Source of the DNA: Bacteroidales bacterium UBA4295
GTDB taxonomy: Bacteria; Bacteroidota; Bacteroidia; Bacteroidales; Paludibacteraceae
Reading direction: 5' to 3'
DNA: 64,000 nt
Assembly: GCA_002395805.1 (NCBI GenBank)
Contig: DGVB01000026.1
Coordinates: 29,424 to 93,423 of the forward strand
In this document: positions 8,749 to 17,845 of the stretch, in pieces
Numbering within the stretch: the first letter of the stretch is position 1
Layout of the letters: each line of letters starts with the position of its first letter
Notes under the pieces: generated by a model
What the model was told of the DNA's origin: nothing
Database searches by the model: none
Seen by the model: the letters and a program-made list of their open reading frames with translations, nothing else
Program-made: the position numbers and the translations under genes

Positions 8749-10065
8749 ATGGCAAATATTGTAGCGATAGTGGGTCGTCCCAACGTAGGGAAATCGACTC
8801 TGTTTAACCGCTTGACGGGCACCCGTCGGGCGATAGTGATGAACACCGCAGGTACGACGCGCGACCGCCAGTACGGCAAAGCCGAATGGTGCGGACGGGA
8901 GTTCTCCGTCATTGATACCGGAGGATGGGTGGTCAACAGCGACGACACCTTCGAATCCGAGATCAACCGTCAGGTGGACCTCGCCATCCGCGAATCGGAT
9001 GTGGTACTGCTGGTAGTGGATGTGAACGAAGGAGTGACCGAGTTTGACATGGAGGTAGCGCACTTGCTCCGGCAAGCAAAGAAACCGACCATCCTGGCGG
9101 TCAACAAAGTAGATACCTTCGAGAACCAATACGGTGCGGCAGAGTTCTACAAACTCGGTCTCGGCGAACCCTTCATCGTCTCGGCCGAGAACGGTCTGGG
9201 TACAGGTGATCTGCTGGACGAAGTGGTAGGACGTTTCCGCAAAGAAGACGACTCGGACGAGGAACTGGAAGAGTTACCCCGTTTTGCGATAGTAGGCCGT
9301 CCCAATGCCGGCAAGTCCAGTATTCTGAATGCCTTCATCGGCGAAGAGCGGACAATCGTGACCGACATCCCCGGCACCACACGCGACTCCATCTACACGC
9401 GGTACAACAAGTTCGGCAAGGATTTTTATTTAGTCGATACAGCCGGAATCCGCAAGAAAGCGAAGGTGACAGAAGATCAAGAGTATTACTCCGTCGTCCG
9501 TTCCATCCGTGCGATAGAAAACAGCGACGTCTGCATCCTCATGATCGACGCCACACGCGGCATTGAGTCGCAGGACCTGAATATCTATTCGCTGATCCAG
9601 AAGAACAAAAAAGGTCTGGTTGTATGTATCAACAAATGGGATCTCATAGAGAGCAAAACCAACGCGGATATCAAGGCTTACGAGTCTGCTATCCGCGAAC
9701 GTATAGCACCGTTCACCGACTTCCCTATCATCTTCACTTCGGCGCTCACCAAACAGCGTATATTCAAAGTGGTAGAGACGGCCATCCATGTCTATGAGAA
9801 CAAGAACAAGAAAGTGCCGACGGCGCAACTGAACGAGAAATTCCTGCCGCTGATCGAGAACTATCCGCCGCCCGCATGGAAAGGCAAATATATCAAAATC
9901 AAATACTGTACCCAGTTGCCGAACACCCAGATTCCGACCTTCGTATTCTTTGCAAACCTGCCGCAATACGTGAAAGAGCCGTACCGCCGATTCTTAGAGA
10001 ACAAACTGCGCGAGTGGTGGGATTTCACGGGTACACCGGTACAGCTGTTCATAAGAGCAAAGTGA
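8749..10065 (+). CDS. der: Ribosome-assembly GTPase Der (EngA)
   Basis: 438 residues. It has two GTPase domains in tandem followed by a KH-like domain, as in all Der proteins, which act in 50S subunit maturation. Domain 1 has GRPNVGKST (8-16), DTGGW and NKVD. Domain 2 (about 175-345) has [20 protein letters not shown] and NKWD. The C-terminal KH domain ends [20 protein letters not shown]. Full length. The stop codon is the first unit of a heptamer array. Confidence 0.97.
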   Translation: MANIVAIVGRPNVGKSTLFNRLTGTRRAIVMNTAGTTRDRQYGKAEWCGREFSVIDTGGWVVNSDDTFESEINRQVDLAIRESDVVLLVVDVNEGVTEFDMEVAHLLRQAKKPTILAVNKVDTFENQYGAAEFYKLGLGEPFIVSAENGLGTGDLLDEVVGRFRKEDDSDEELEELPRFAIVGRPNAGKSSILNAFIGEERTIVTDIPGTTRDSIYTRYNKFGKDFYLVDTAGIRKKAKVTEDQEYYSVVRSIRAIENSDVCILMIDATRGIESQDLNIYSLIQKNKKGLVVCINKWDLIESKTNADIKAYESAIRERIAPFTDFPIIFTSALTKQRIFKVVETAIHVYENKNKKVPTAQLNEKFLPLIENYPPPAWKGKYIKIKYCTQLPNTQIPTFVFFANLPQYVKEPYRRFLENKLREWWDFTGTPVQLFIRAK

Positions 10066-10088
10066 AAGTTGAAAGTTGAAAGTTGAAA
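10062..10088. repeat. GTTGAAA heptamers starting at the der stop codon
   Basis: GTGAAA then GTTGAAA three times. The TGA stop (10063-10065) lies in the first unit. Confidence 0.8.
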
Positions 10089-10124
10089 GATTTTAAGAAA
10101 AAGTATAACTTTTTACTTAATTTC

Positions 10125-10155
10125 TTGCATATATCAAAAAAAAATAGTACCTTTG
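10125..10155 (+). promoter_or_regulatory. Promoter of the FAH-like/porU operon
   Basis: TTG (10125-10127), 20-nt spacer, TACCTTTG (10148-10155). Confidence 0.8.
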
Positions 10156-10186
10156 CGCACTTTTTGTGCGCTCCGCCTGCAGCGAG

Positions 10187-10744
10187 ATGAAAATAATAGG
10201 CTTTGTATATAGTCAAAAGTCGCAAGACGAAAGTCGAAAGACAGAAAGCGAGTGGGAGATGGTGCTGAAAGGCGACAGCTGTCTGCTGAACGGACGCAAG
10301 CCGTTTTTCCTACCGGAAGGCACGCACGAGATAGGGGCAACCGAGTGTGTTATCCTGCGTGTGAGCCGTTTGGGCAAAGGGATCGCGCCTAAGTTTGCCG
10401 CCCGCTATTATGACGCTGTCGCACCCGGAGTGGATTTCATTGCGATGGATCTGCTACGCAAAGCGCAAGCCGCAGGCAAGCCCTGGACCCAGGCAATTGC
10501 TTTTGACTACTCGCTGGCGATAGGAGAATGGAACGATGTACGAAGTGACGATGTACGAAGTACGAAGGATTCCTTGGTTCTTTCGCCTGAGGAAGCGATA
10601 GCGGAGGCGAGCAAGACGATGACCATCCGCCAAGGGGACTTGATTTATATTCAGAAAAAGCAAGCTCCGCGGCTCGTGCAAAAAGAAGAAATCATTCGCA
10701 TGGAGATAGACGGCGAAGAGAAATTGTATTGTAAGATCAAATGA
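10187..10744 (+). CDS. Reduced FAH-family-like protein
   Basis: 185 residues. The stretch ILRVSRLGKGIAPKFAARYYD, then APGVDFIAMDLLRKAQAAGKPW and AFDYSLAIGEW, follows the fumarylacetoacetate hydrolase (FAH) family pattern of about 200-residue Bacteroidetes proteins (RxNRLGK..., GxDFTARDLQ, FDGSAPxG). The canonical FDGS is FDYS here and the metal-ligand region upstream is poorly conserved, so activity is doubtful. Two heptamer arrays are translated inside it (SQKSQDESRKTES near residue 8 and NDVRSDDVRSTK near 120). ATG 10187 is preferred over GTG 10166, which would lie about 11 nt after the -7 box. It overlaps porU by 4 nt, so the two are translationally coupled. Confidence 0.65.
   Translation: MKIIGFVYSQKSQDESRKTESEWEMVLKGDSCLLNGRKPFFLPEGTHEIGATECVILRVSRLGKGIAPKFAARYYDAVAPGVDFIAMDLLRKAQAAGKPWTQAIAFDYSLAIGEWNDVRSDDVRSTKDSLVLSPEEAIAEASKTMTIRQGDLIYIQKKQAPRLVQKEEIIRMEIDGEEKLYCKIK
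10212..10248. repeat. Heptamer array inside the FAH-like gene (N-terminal)
   Basis: AAGTCGC, AAGACGA, AAGTCGA, AAGACAG in register, translated as part of SQKSQDESRKTES. Confidence 0.75.
10535..10567. repeat. GTACGAA repeat inside the FAH-like gene (C-terminal)
   Basis: GATGTACGAAGTGAC followed by GATGTACGAAGTACGAAG; read in frame as NDVRSDDVRSTKD. Confidence 0.75.
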
Positions 10745-13700
10745 GAAAATTATTCACCATATTGCTCATGGCACTTTGCCTGCCGTTGATGGCAGGTATT
10801 CATACCTATGCGCCGGCATCTATGTTGTCGGACGGCCACTGGGTAAAGGTTCGCGTCGGCGAGAGCGGAGTTTGCCGTATGAGTTTCGAGCAACTGCGCA
10901 AAGCAGGTATTGATCCTGCTACAGTGCAGGTGTTCGGCTACGGCGGCGCGCAGAAGGAGCAGGATTTCACACTCCCTAACATAGACGATCTGCCGCACGT
11001 ACCATGCTACAAAGGTGACGATTTTATTCTCTTCTATGCCCAAGGCCCGATTAGTTGGAAATACGATGCCTCTTCCGGGCGTTTTACCCATACCCGCAAT
11101 ACGTATTCCAATTACGGTTATTATTTTCTGACCGACAGCTATCAGCCGTCAGAGGGCAGCTATCAGCCGTCAGAGGTCAGTGGCACACCGACGGATGTCA
11201 CTACCTATTCGTTCTACCAGGTACTGGATAACGACACTGTCAACCTTATTGACCGTACAGGTGTCTCCGGAGGAGGAAAAATATTCTACGGCGAGCAGTT
11301 TACCAACAACCAAACGCTTACCTTTAACTTCAACACCCCCAACGCGATCACAGGGAACACATGCTCCCTAAACATCGATGTGGCCGCTAATGCTCCTACC
11401 CCCTCTTCCTTCTCTGCTACCTTGAATGAAACAGCGTCCAAAGTAGTGTCTATTGCTGCTATTCCCGATCATTACACCTTCGGATGTGCCGGAATTCTCA
11501 CTTTCACCGGGGCAGCTGCTGCAGACAAACAGCAAATCCAGTTGCAACTGCGCAGCAATAGTGCCGGTGTATTAGGATGGCTCAATTATATCGAGATCAC
11601 CACGCCGAGCCATATGCGCATGACAGGCGATTTCATGCCCTTGCGCACGGCGGTCAACTATAATAAAACAACACCCGTACGCTACCATCTGTCTAATGCG
11701 ACAGCAGCGACCCAAATATGGGATGTGACGAGCCTTGCCGCCATTCGCCCTGTGACGGCAAACTTCTCGAACGGAGAACTGACCTGGGTTGGTTCGCAAG
11801 CCGACGGGGTACACGAATATGTAGCATTCAACACTGCCGGTAGCCGTTTTATAGCTGCCGAAGTAGTAGGCGAAGTGTCAAACCAGAACCTGCACGCACT
11901 AAGTGATATCGACTATGTGATCATCTGTCCTGAGGGTTATAAAACCATTGCGGAGGATCTAGCGCGTGCGCACCAGAAGAAAGACGGTATCACGTGGACG
12001 GTAGTGACCGACCAACAGGTCTATAACGAGTTTTCCTCCGGCACACCGGACGCTACCGCGTACCGCTGGCTGATGAAGATGCTGTATGACCGAGCCAACG
12101 GCGGTATAGGACAAAAACCGCGCTGGCTGCTGCTCATGGGACATGGTACATTCGACAACAGAGGATTGCTACCAAACTCCGGTACTCGCCTGCTATTGAC
12201 TTATCAGGCGCAGAACTCCCTGAACGAAGTGAAAGCCTATGCCACCGACGACTATTTCGGATGGCTGGATGATAACGACGGTCTGGATGCATACAACAAC
12301 TGGAACGAACGGCATGCCCGCATGGACATCGGCGTGGGTCGTCTGCCTTTCGAGTCGGTTGCTGAAGCACGCACTACAGTAGATAAACTCATCAAATACA
12401 TCCGCAATGAGGAGACGGGTAAATGGAAAAACCAATTGGTTTATCTGGCCGACGACGGCGAGAGTGGCATGCACACACGGACCGCAGAAGAGAGCGCAGA
12501 ACGGATTCGAATAAAGAATCCTGATTTTGTAGTGCATAAGATATTCCTCGATGCCTACCCGCAGGAAGTAAATGCCAGCGGTGAGAGTTACCCGCTCGCG
12601 AAGAACCGCGTGCTGAACCTGCTCAAGAGCGGTGTGTTATTCTTTGACTACTCCGGGCATGGCGGCTATAATGCCATCACCAGCGAGTCCATCCTGAATC
12701 AGAAAGATATAGAACTCATGTCGAATAAGAATCAGGCATTCTGGTTCTTTGCAACATGCAATTTCGGTCAGTGCGACGGAGGTAAACGCAGTGCCGCTGA
12801 AAGTGCCGTGCTTAACCCCAACGGCGGCGCTATCGGTGTGCTGGCGGCTACGCGGACGGTATATGCCGACCAGAATACCCAACTGAACAGGAGCGTCTGC
12901 GATACACTCTTTGGTCATTCGAACGCATTCCACTATGACATGACCCTCGGTGAAGCGGTTGCGATAGGAAAGAACACATGTGCCAGCAAGGACGAGAACC
13001 GACTGGCGTACGTTCTGCTGGGAGATCCGGCAATGCGGCTCAATTATCCGACTACCTACCAGGTGCAGACCACCACTTCTATTGACACACTCAATGCCTT
13101 GAGCGTACAACATGTAGAAGGCCGGATTATTGACGAAGACAATATGGTGGTGAGTGATTTCAACGGCAAAGTGGACATCTCTATATACGACAAGATGCAG
13201 TCCATTCCTACACGCGACAACGACAATGTGGGTGGAGATCCGCAAGTGGTGGCTTACAACGACTACCCGAACACCATCTTTACCGGCGTGACGGATGTGA
13301 AAGACGGTTTGTTCAACTACACCTTCATGGTCCCAAAAGATATCCGCTATAATTACGGCAACGGACGCATCGTCTATTATGCTCGCACAACAGACTCGCT
13401 GGAAACGATGGAGGCTGTGGGACATTTCCATGACTTTGTGATCGGAGGTTCCGGCTCTATTGTCACGACCGACACCGCCGGACCGCAAATGACCATTTAT
13501 CTCAACACCCCCGTCTTCAAAAACGGCGACAAGACCTACGCCACACCGCGTTTCTTCGCTCAACTGGAGGACGAGCACGGCATTAACACTGCCGGTGCCG
13601 GCATAGGACATGATCTGATGCTCGTAGTAGATAACGATCCTAAACAGATTTATACGCTGAATGAATATTTCACAGCGGAAAGCAATAGTTATCAAAAAGG

Positions 13701-14112
13701 TCTTGTCTCCTATCTGATGGAGGCAATGCCGGATGGTCCTCACAGCCTCACTTTCCGCGCCTGGGATCTGCTGAATAACAGTACAACACAGAGCCTAAAT
13801 TTCATCGTAGAAACCGGTCTTGATCCCTCTATCTGCTCTGTAACAAGTTATCCTAATCCTGTTCACGCCGGCGGTCAGCTGACTTTACTCGTCAACTACG
13901 ATCAGCCGGACGAGCTGCTGCGGACTGAATTGTATCTCTATAACATCAATGGTCAGCTAGTATACAGTCACACCCAAGACAACCCCGATGCCGTGTCTAT
14001 CAATTTGGCCCAATTGGGTCTCAGAGCAGGCATCTATGTATATAGTATTCGCATTAAATCCGCGTCTAGTCGCTATAGCACGACAAGCGGAAAAATAATT
14101 GTAACAAAATAA
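10741..14112 (+). CDS. porU: Type IX secretion system sortase PorU (family C25 peptidase)
   Basis: 1123 residues. In the type IX system PorU removes the C-terminal signal of cargo at the cell surface and attaches cargo to A-LPS. The signal peptide is MRKLFTILLMALCLPLMAG. The gingipain-like C25 domain spans about 390-780, with LLLMGHGTFDNR, the catalytic His in DYSGHGGY (near residue 638) and the catalytic Cys in FATCNFGQC (near 670). The end carries a type IX C-terminal domain (SYPNPVHAGGQ ... LRAGIYVYSIRI). Near residues 132-146 a 21-nt duplication is translated as a doubled SYQPSE. Followed by porV, as in other Bacteroidetes. Confidence 0.93.
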   Translation: MRKLFTILLMALCLPLMAGIHTYAPASMLSDGHWVKVRVGESGVCRMSFEQLRKAGIDPATVQVFGYGGAQKEQDFTLPNIDDLPHVPCYKGDDFILFYAQGPISWKYDASSGRFTHTRNTYSNYGYYFLTDSYQPSEGSYQPSEVSGTPTDVTTYSFYQVLDNDTVNLIDRTGVSGGGKIFYGEQFTNNQTLTFNFNTPNAITGNTCSLNIDVAANAPTPSSFSATLNETASKVVSIAAIPDHYTFGCAGILTFTGAAAADKQQIQLQLRSNSAGVLGWLNYIEITTPSHMRMTGDFMPLRTAVNYNKTTPVRYHLSNATAATQIWDVTSLAAIRPVTANFSNGELTWVGSQADGVHEYVAFNTAGSRFIAAEVVGEVSNQNLHALSDIDYVIICPEGYKTIAEDLARAHQKKDGITWTVVTDQQVYNEFSSGTPDATAYRWLMKMLYDRANGGIGQKPRWLLLMGHGTFDNRGLLPNSGTRLLLTYQAQNSLNEVKAYATDDYFGWLDDNDGLDAYNNWNERHARMDIGVGRLPFESVAEARTTVDKLIKYIRNEETGKWKNQLVYLADDGESGMHTRTAEESAERIRIKNPDFVVHKIFLDAYPQEVNASGESYPLAKNRVLNLLKSGVLFFDYSGHGGYNAITSESILNQKDIELMSNKNQAFWFFATCNFGQCDGGKRSAAESAVLNPNGGAIGVLAATRTVYADQNTQLNRSVCDTLFGHSNAFHYDMTLGEAVAIGKNTCASKDENRLAYVLLGDPAMRLNYPTTYQVQTTTSIDTLNALSVQHVEGRIIDEDNMVVSDFNGKVDISIYDKMQSIPTRDNDNVGGDPQVVAYNDYPNTIFTGVTDVKDGLFNYTFMVPKDIRYNYGNGRIVYYARTTDSLETMEAVGHFHDFVIGGSGSIVTTDTAGPQMTIYLNTPVFKNGDKTYATPRFFAQLEDEHGINTAGAGIGHDLMLVVDNDPKQIYTLNEYFTAESNSYQKGLVSYLMEAMPDGPHSLTFRAWDLLNNSTTQSLNFIVETGLDPSICSVTSYPNPVHAGGQLTLLVNYDQPDELLRTELYLYNINGQLVYSHTQDNPDAVSINLAQLGLRAGIYVYSIRIKSASSRYSTTSGKIIVTK
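11136..11177. repeat. 21-nt tandem duplication in porU
   Basis: Two copies (11136-11156 and 11157-11177) differ at one base. They encode a doubled SYQPSE motif after the signal peptide region. Confidence 0.85.
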
Positions 14113-14199
14113 GCCTATGAAGCATATCGCTTGAAGAATTATTTCCCGTGACGAAATCACAAAATTACGAATAAAACATAAAACAACAAATACAAACAA

Positions 14200-15384
14200 A
14201 TGAAAAAAATCCTAATTTCTTTTGCAGCTTTATGCTGCGCATTGACGATGAGTGCTGCACAGACTCCTGTAGCGGACGAGATGAACCCGTTAATCACCTC
14301 TATGCCTTCTCTCTCTATTGCTCCGGACGCTCGCGCAGCCGGTTTGGGCGATATCGGTGTAGCAACAGAAGCGGATTTCAACTCGCAGTATTGGAACCCT
14401 GCCAAGTACGCCTATATGTACTCGAAGGGTGGTATTACCGCTAACTACACGCCTTGGTTACGTAAACTGGTAGGCGATATCGATCTGGCCTATCTCGCCG
14501 GTTTCTATAATTTCGGAGACCTTGGCGGCGGTATCGGAGCATCTTTCACGTATTTCTCCATGGGTGACGTAGCTCTGACAGACGGAAGTGGCAACACTAT
14601 TCAGAACGTACGTCCGAACGAATGGGCTTTGGACCTCAGTTATTTCCGTAAACTGCATGAGTATGTATCCATGTCAGTAGCCGTGCGTTTCCTCTATTCG
14701 GATCTCAACAATGGCTATAATGCATCAACCATGGGCGGTACGGAAATGCACCCGGCATGGACGATGGCGGCAGACATTGCTCTCTACTATCGTCAGCCAA
14801 TTGAGCTTCCGACCGGAGATAGTCATTTCACCCTCGGTTTCAGCCTTAAGAACCTAGGTGGTAAAATGACCTACGATTCTATCACCTCTAATTTCATTCC
14901 TGCTTCAATGAATATCGGTGTAGGATACGAAATTCCGCTGAACAAATACAACTTCCTTACCCTCAACGTAGAGGCCAATAAGATGCTTGTACCGAGCCGC
15001 TACTCAAAGTATGCAGACCAGCCGGATGGCAGATATAGCCAGCAGGCATATTCTGACTTGACTTCAGCTAAGGGGTGGTTCCAGTCCTTTGCAGATGCTC
15101 CGGGCGGCTCGAAAGAGGAGTTTAATGAAGTACGCTGGGGCGCAGGTATTGAGTATTCGTACGACAAGAAATTCTTTGCCCGTGCGGGTTATAGTTACGA
15201 GAATTACTACAAAGGAAACCGTAATTATCTTACCTTCGGTGCCGGTTTTCATCTCTCGATCGTATCACTGGATGTAGCTTACTGCGTAGGCTTGGCTGCT
15301 TCGAACCCTCTGGATCAGACCATGCGTTTCACCCTCGGCTTTGACCTCGCAGGCATCAAAGATCTTGTAAACAACAAGAAGTAA
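14200..15384 (+). CDS. porV: Type IX secretion outer-membrane protein PorV (LptO)
   Basis: 394 residues with signal peptide MKKILISFAALCCALTMSAA. PorV is a FadL-like outer-membrane barrel that shuttles cargo from the SprA translocon to PorU. The N-terminus carries the family motif SLSIAPDARAAGLGDIGVAT and then QYWNPAKYAY, followed by alternating beta strands and a closing FTLGFDLAGI strand. It lies 87 nt after porU. The gap contains no clear promoter, so co-transcription is likely. Confidence 0.92.
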   Translation: MKKILISFAALCCALTMSAAQTPVADEMNPLITSMPSLSIAPDARAAGLGDIGVATEADFNSQYWNPAKYAYMYSKGGITANYTPWLRKLVGDIDLAYLAGFYNFGDLGGGIGASFTYFSMGDVALTDGSGNTIQNVRPNEWALDLSYFRKLHEYVSMSVAVRFLYSDLNNGYNASTMGGTEMHPAWTMAADIALYYRQPIELPTGDSHFTLGFSLKNLGGKMTYDSITSNFIPASMNIGVGYEIPLNKYNFLTLNVEANKMLVPSRYSKYADQPDGRYSQQAYSDLTSAKGWFQSFADAPGGSKEEFNEVRWGAGIEYSYDKKFFARAGYSYENYYKGNRNYLTFGAGFHLSIVSLDVAYCVGLAASNPLDQTMRFTLGFDLAGIKDLVNNKK

Positions 15385-15395
15385 CAGAAAAAGCC

Positions 15396-15866
15396 ATGCG
15401 TATAGGCTTTGGATATGATGTACATCAATTCTCCCCTGACCGCAAATTGTGGTTAGGGGGAATTGAAGTGCCGTATGAGCGGGGTCTGCTCGGTCATTCG
15501 GATGCAGATGTCGTAATTCATGCCCTATGCGACGCTTTATTAGGCGCTGCCGCTATGCGCGATATAGGCTATCATTTCCCGGATACCAAAGGGAATGAGT
15601 TCGAGGGTATTGACTCGAAGATTCTCCTGCACCGTGTGATGGAGATGTTACGCGAAGCGGGCTATGAGTTAGGCAATTGCGACATTACTATCTGTGCACA
15701 AGCACCCAAACTGAATCCGCATATCGATGCCATGCAGGCATGTCTGGCGGAAGTGATGGATGTAGAGCCGAACCAAGTAAGTATCAAAGCAACGACCACA
15801 GAGCATTTGGGTTTTGTAGGTCGCGAAGAAGGAATAGCAGCATATGCTGTTGTTTTGATCCAATGA
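15396..15866 (+). CDS. ispF: 2-C-methyl-D-erythritol 2,4-cyclodiphosphate synthase
   Basis: 156 residues, full length. IspF makes the cyclic diphosphate intermediate of the MEP isoprenoid pathway. The N-terminal GFGYDVHQF has the zinc-ligand Asp and His, GLLGHSDADVVIHALCDALLGA holds the third ligand, and the C-terminus has the conserved KATTTEHLGFVGREEGIAAYA. The stop codon overlaps the next start (ATGA). Confidence 0.96.
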   Translation: MRIGFGYDVHQFSPDRKLWLGGIEVPYERGLLGHSDADVVIHALCDALLGAAAMRDIGYHFPDTKGNEFEGIDSKILLHRVMEMLREAGYELGNCDITICAQAPKLNPHIDAMQACLAEVMDVEPNQVSIKATTTEHLGFVGREEGIAAYAVVLIQ

Positions 15867-16186
15867 ACCTTTTCCTGGCTATATCTCTTTCTCTGCTGAG
15901 CGACCTCTTCAAGTTAGGAGGTACGCCTCACATCACTTATCAGGATAGCGTGTACGAACGGATAGCACTAACGGATAGCACGTCGCTGGAGGTCTATCGC
16001 GGAGACTCCATTCTGGTTGTATTCACTGCTTGCGCGCCGCAGTGTTCCTCATGCGCGCGTATATATAATAAGGAGTGGCAGCTTTTAGAAACTGTCACCC
16101 CACCCTTCTCTTCTATCTTTCCGCTGGCCACTATTGAGAACGGCCGGATTGTCTGGAAAGATAATGACTCCTGGGAGTATAAATAA
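15863..16186 (+). CDS. Small exported Cys-containing protein of unknown function
   Basis: 107 residues, starting with a hydrophobic segment (MNLFLAISLSLLSDLF) that could be an export signal or anchor. A cluster CAPQCSSC follows the strand SILVVFTA, an arrangement reminiscent of thioredoxin-like active sites, although the spacing is not CxxC alone. The start overlaps ispF by 4 nt (ATGA), a strong sign that this short frame is real. The larger in-frame ORF from 15677 lies mostly inside ispF and is rejected. The function is unknown. Confidence 0.7.
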   Translation: MNLFLAISLSLLSDLFKLGGTPHITYQDSVYERIALTDSTSLEVYRGDSILVVFTACAPQCSSCARIYNKEWQLLETVTPPFSSIFPLATIENGRIVWKDNDSWEYK

Positions 16187-16220
16187 GGTACTAAGTACTG
16201 ATCCAAGGTACGAAGTACGA
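16187..16220. repeat. GTACnAAGTAC repeat following a stop codon
   Basis: Begins at the base after the TAA at 16184-16186: GGTACTAAGTACTGATCCAA, then GGTACGAAGTACGATTT. It lies between convergent genes. Confidence 0.6.
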
Positions 16221-16221
16221 T

Positions 16222-16647
16222 TTATGATTTCGAGTTATAGGCTAAAGCGTATAGCTTGATTTGTTTCATCATAGCAGCCACGCCATTGGAACGCGTCGGG
16301 CTGAGATGTTCGCGCAGGCCTATGCGGTCAACGAAATACAGATCAGCATCCATTATCTCTTTCGGCGTGTGACCGTTCAGCACATGTATCAACAATGCCA
16401 CGATACCTTTCACCAACTGGGCATCAGAATCACCGTTAATAATCATTTTTCCATCCTCCAGCCGTACGGTAAACCACACCGGAGACTGACATCCGTCAAT
16501 TAGGTTTTGCGGCGTTTTATCTGTCTCCGGGAACGGATTCTTCTGCAGTTCTTTGGCATAATCCAAAATTAACTGATACCGCTCCAGCCAATCTTCAAAG
16601 TCCTCGAATTCCTCTATTACTTCGTCTTGTAGTTCGTTGATAGTCAT
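16222..16647 (-). CDS. sufE: SufE family Fe-S assembly protein
   Basis: 141 residues. SufE accepts persulfide sulfur from the cysteine desulfurase SufS and passes it on for Fe-S cluster building. The acceptor Cys lies in IDGCQSPVWF (near residue 53), and the conserved downstream region NGDSDAQLVKGIVALL...HTPKEI and LREHLSPTRSNG is present. Last gene of the minus operon, overlapping the shikimate kinase gene by 4 nt. Confidence 0.92.
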   Translation of the reverse strand: MTINELQDEVIEEFEDFEDWLERYQLILDYAKELQKNPFPETDKTPQNLIDGCQSPVWFTVRLEDGKMIINGDSDAQLVKGIVALLIHVLNGHTPKEIMDADLYFVDRIGLREHLSPTRSNGVAAMMKQIKLYALAYNSKS

Positions 16648-17183
16648 CGTTTTATAAATTCAAATAATTCTTCTGCAATACGTTCATCGGAGTGTTCATC
16701 GCATATATCTACATCCAGAATATGGTTCGCCATTGCGTAGAATGGTTCGCGTGCCTCAAGTTGCGGTGCGATAAAGTCAAGCAGTTCCTCTTCCGTTCGT
16801 CCTTGTAGCACCGGTCTCTCACTCAAATCTGTCAGAGCCAGCCGTTTGGCCAAATGCTCCGGTCTCCAACGGATATAAATACTGGTACCAAGTTCACGCA
16901 GACATTCCATATTATCCTCCCAGCATGGGTAGCCTCCGCCGGTAGCATATATGACATGTTCGTACGGTACCTGATCAGCCAAGTCCTCAACAACGTATTT
17001 CTCTTTTTTGCGAAAATCCTCTATTCCATATGTACGGATATAGTCAGCAGTAGAAAGACCGTGTATCTCTTTGAAAGCTTCGTCCAAATCCACAAAATAC
17101 CAGCCGAGTTTCTCAGCCAATATACGTCCGGCGGTCGTCTTTCCGGCCCCCATATATCCCACTAAATAAATTGGATATTCCAT
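16644..17183 (-). CDS. aroK: Shikimate kinase
   Basis: 179 residues. The enzyme phosphorylates shikimate in aromatic amino acid synthesis. Walker A is GYMGAGKTTAGR (9-20), the shikimate-binding region is DLDEAFKEIHG, the FRKKEK segment and the ATGGGYPCW loop follow, and the LID has the Arg of SERPVLQGR. Overlaps sufE (4 nt) and shares one base with the ftsE start. Confidence 0.94.
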   Translation of the reverse strand: MEYPIYLVGYMGAGKTTAGRILAEKLGWYFVDLDEAFKEIHGLSTADYIRTYGIEDFRKKEKYVVEDLADQVPYEHVIYATGGGYPCWEDNMECLRELGTSIYIRWRPEHLAKRLALTDLSERPVLQGRTEEELLDFIAPQLEAREPFYAMANHILDVDICDEHSDERIAEELFEFIKR

Positions 17184-17845
17184 TATTCTTTAATCTCTCC
17201 GTTAGCAAAGAAGAGTTTTCGTCCCGGATACAACTCCGGCCAATGGATGTTATGGGTGGACATCAGTACGGTTATTTCTGCTTGAGAAATAGCATATAGC
17301 AAATCCATGATTTCCCGTCCTGTCTCGGAGTCTAAGTTACCGGTCGGCTCATCGGCCAGAATCATTTCCGGTGAATTCAGCAATGCTCTGGCAATGACTA
17401 CACGCTGTTGCTCTCCTCCGGAGAGTTCATAAGGTTTCTTATACGCCTTGGTCTCCATGCCTACTTGCTCCAGCACTTCGCGCACATGATTTTTCATGAG
17501 CGCTTTGTCCTTCCATCCCGTTGCACGAAGGACAAAAAGCAAGTTTTCTTCCACCGATCGGTCTGTCAACAATTTGTAATCCTGAAAGATAATACCTAAA
17601 CGACGACGCAAGTACGGCAGTTTGCGGCGACGTATACGCGTCATGTCATATTCGAGCACCTGCGCTTCACCGGCAGTTATAGGCAGCGCACCGTATATCG
17701 TCTTCATCAGACTTGATTTACCGCTGCCCACCTTGCCCAGCAGATAAATCATTTCCCCGCTTGAAACATTCAGGTTGACATTGTGCAACACTATCTGGTC
17801 CGCCTGGCGGATTTCTACATCCTTATATTGGATCAGTTCAGCCAT
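17183..17845 (-). CDS. ftsE: Cell-division ABC transporter ATP-binding protein FtsE
   Basis: 220 residues. FtsE with FtsX regulates cell-wall hydrolases at the septum. It has Walker [10 protein letters not shown], a Q-loop (IFQDYKLL), signature LSGGEQQR, Walker [13 protein letters not shown] and an H-loop (MSTHN). The FtsE-like features are the short size and the FQDYKLL string. No ftsX gene is adjacent, as often in Bacteroidetes. The start overlaps the DUF349 gene by 8 nt. Confidence 0.88.
   Translation of the reverse strand: MAELIQYKDVEIRQADQIVLHNVNLNVSSGEMIYLLGKVGSGKSSLMKTIYGALPITAGEAQVLEYDMTRIRRRKLPYLRRRLGIIFQDYKLLTDRSVEENLLFVLRATGWKDKALMKNHVREVLEQVGMETKAYKKPYELSGGEQQRVVIARALLNSPEMILADEPTGNLDSETGREIMDLLYAISQAEITVLMSTHNIHWPELYPGRKLFFANGEIKE

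Noticed and set aside
12637..13743. 368-codon minus-strand open frame inside porU
   Set aside because: Antisense shadow of a conserved peptidase; no start signals.
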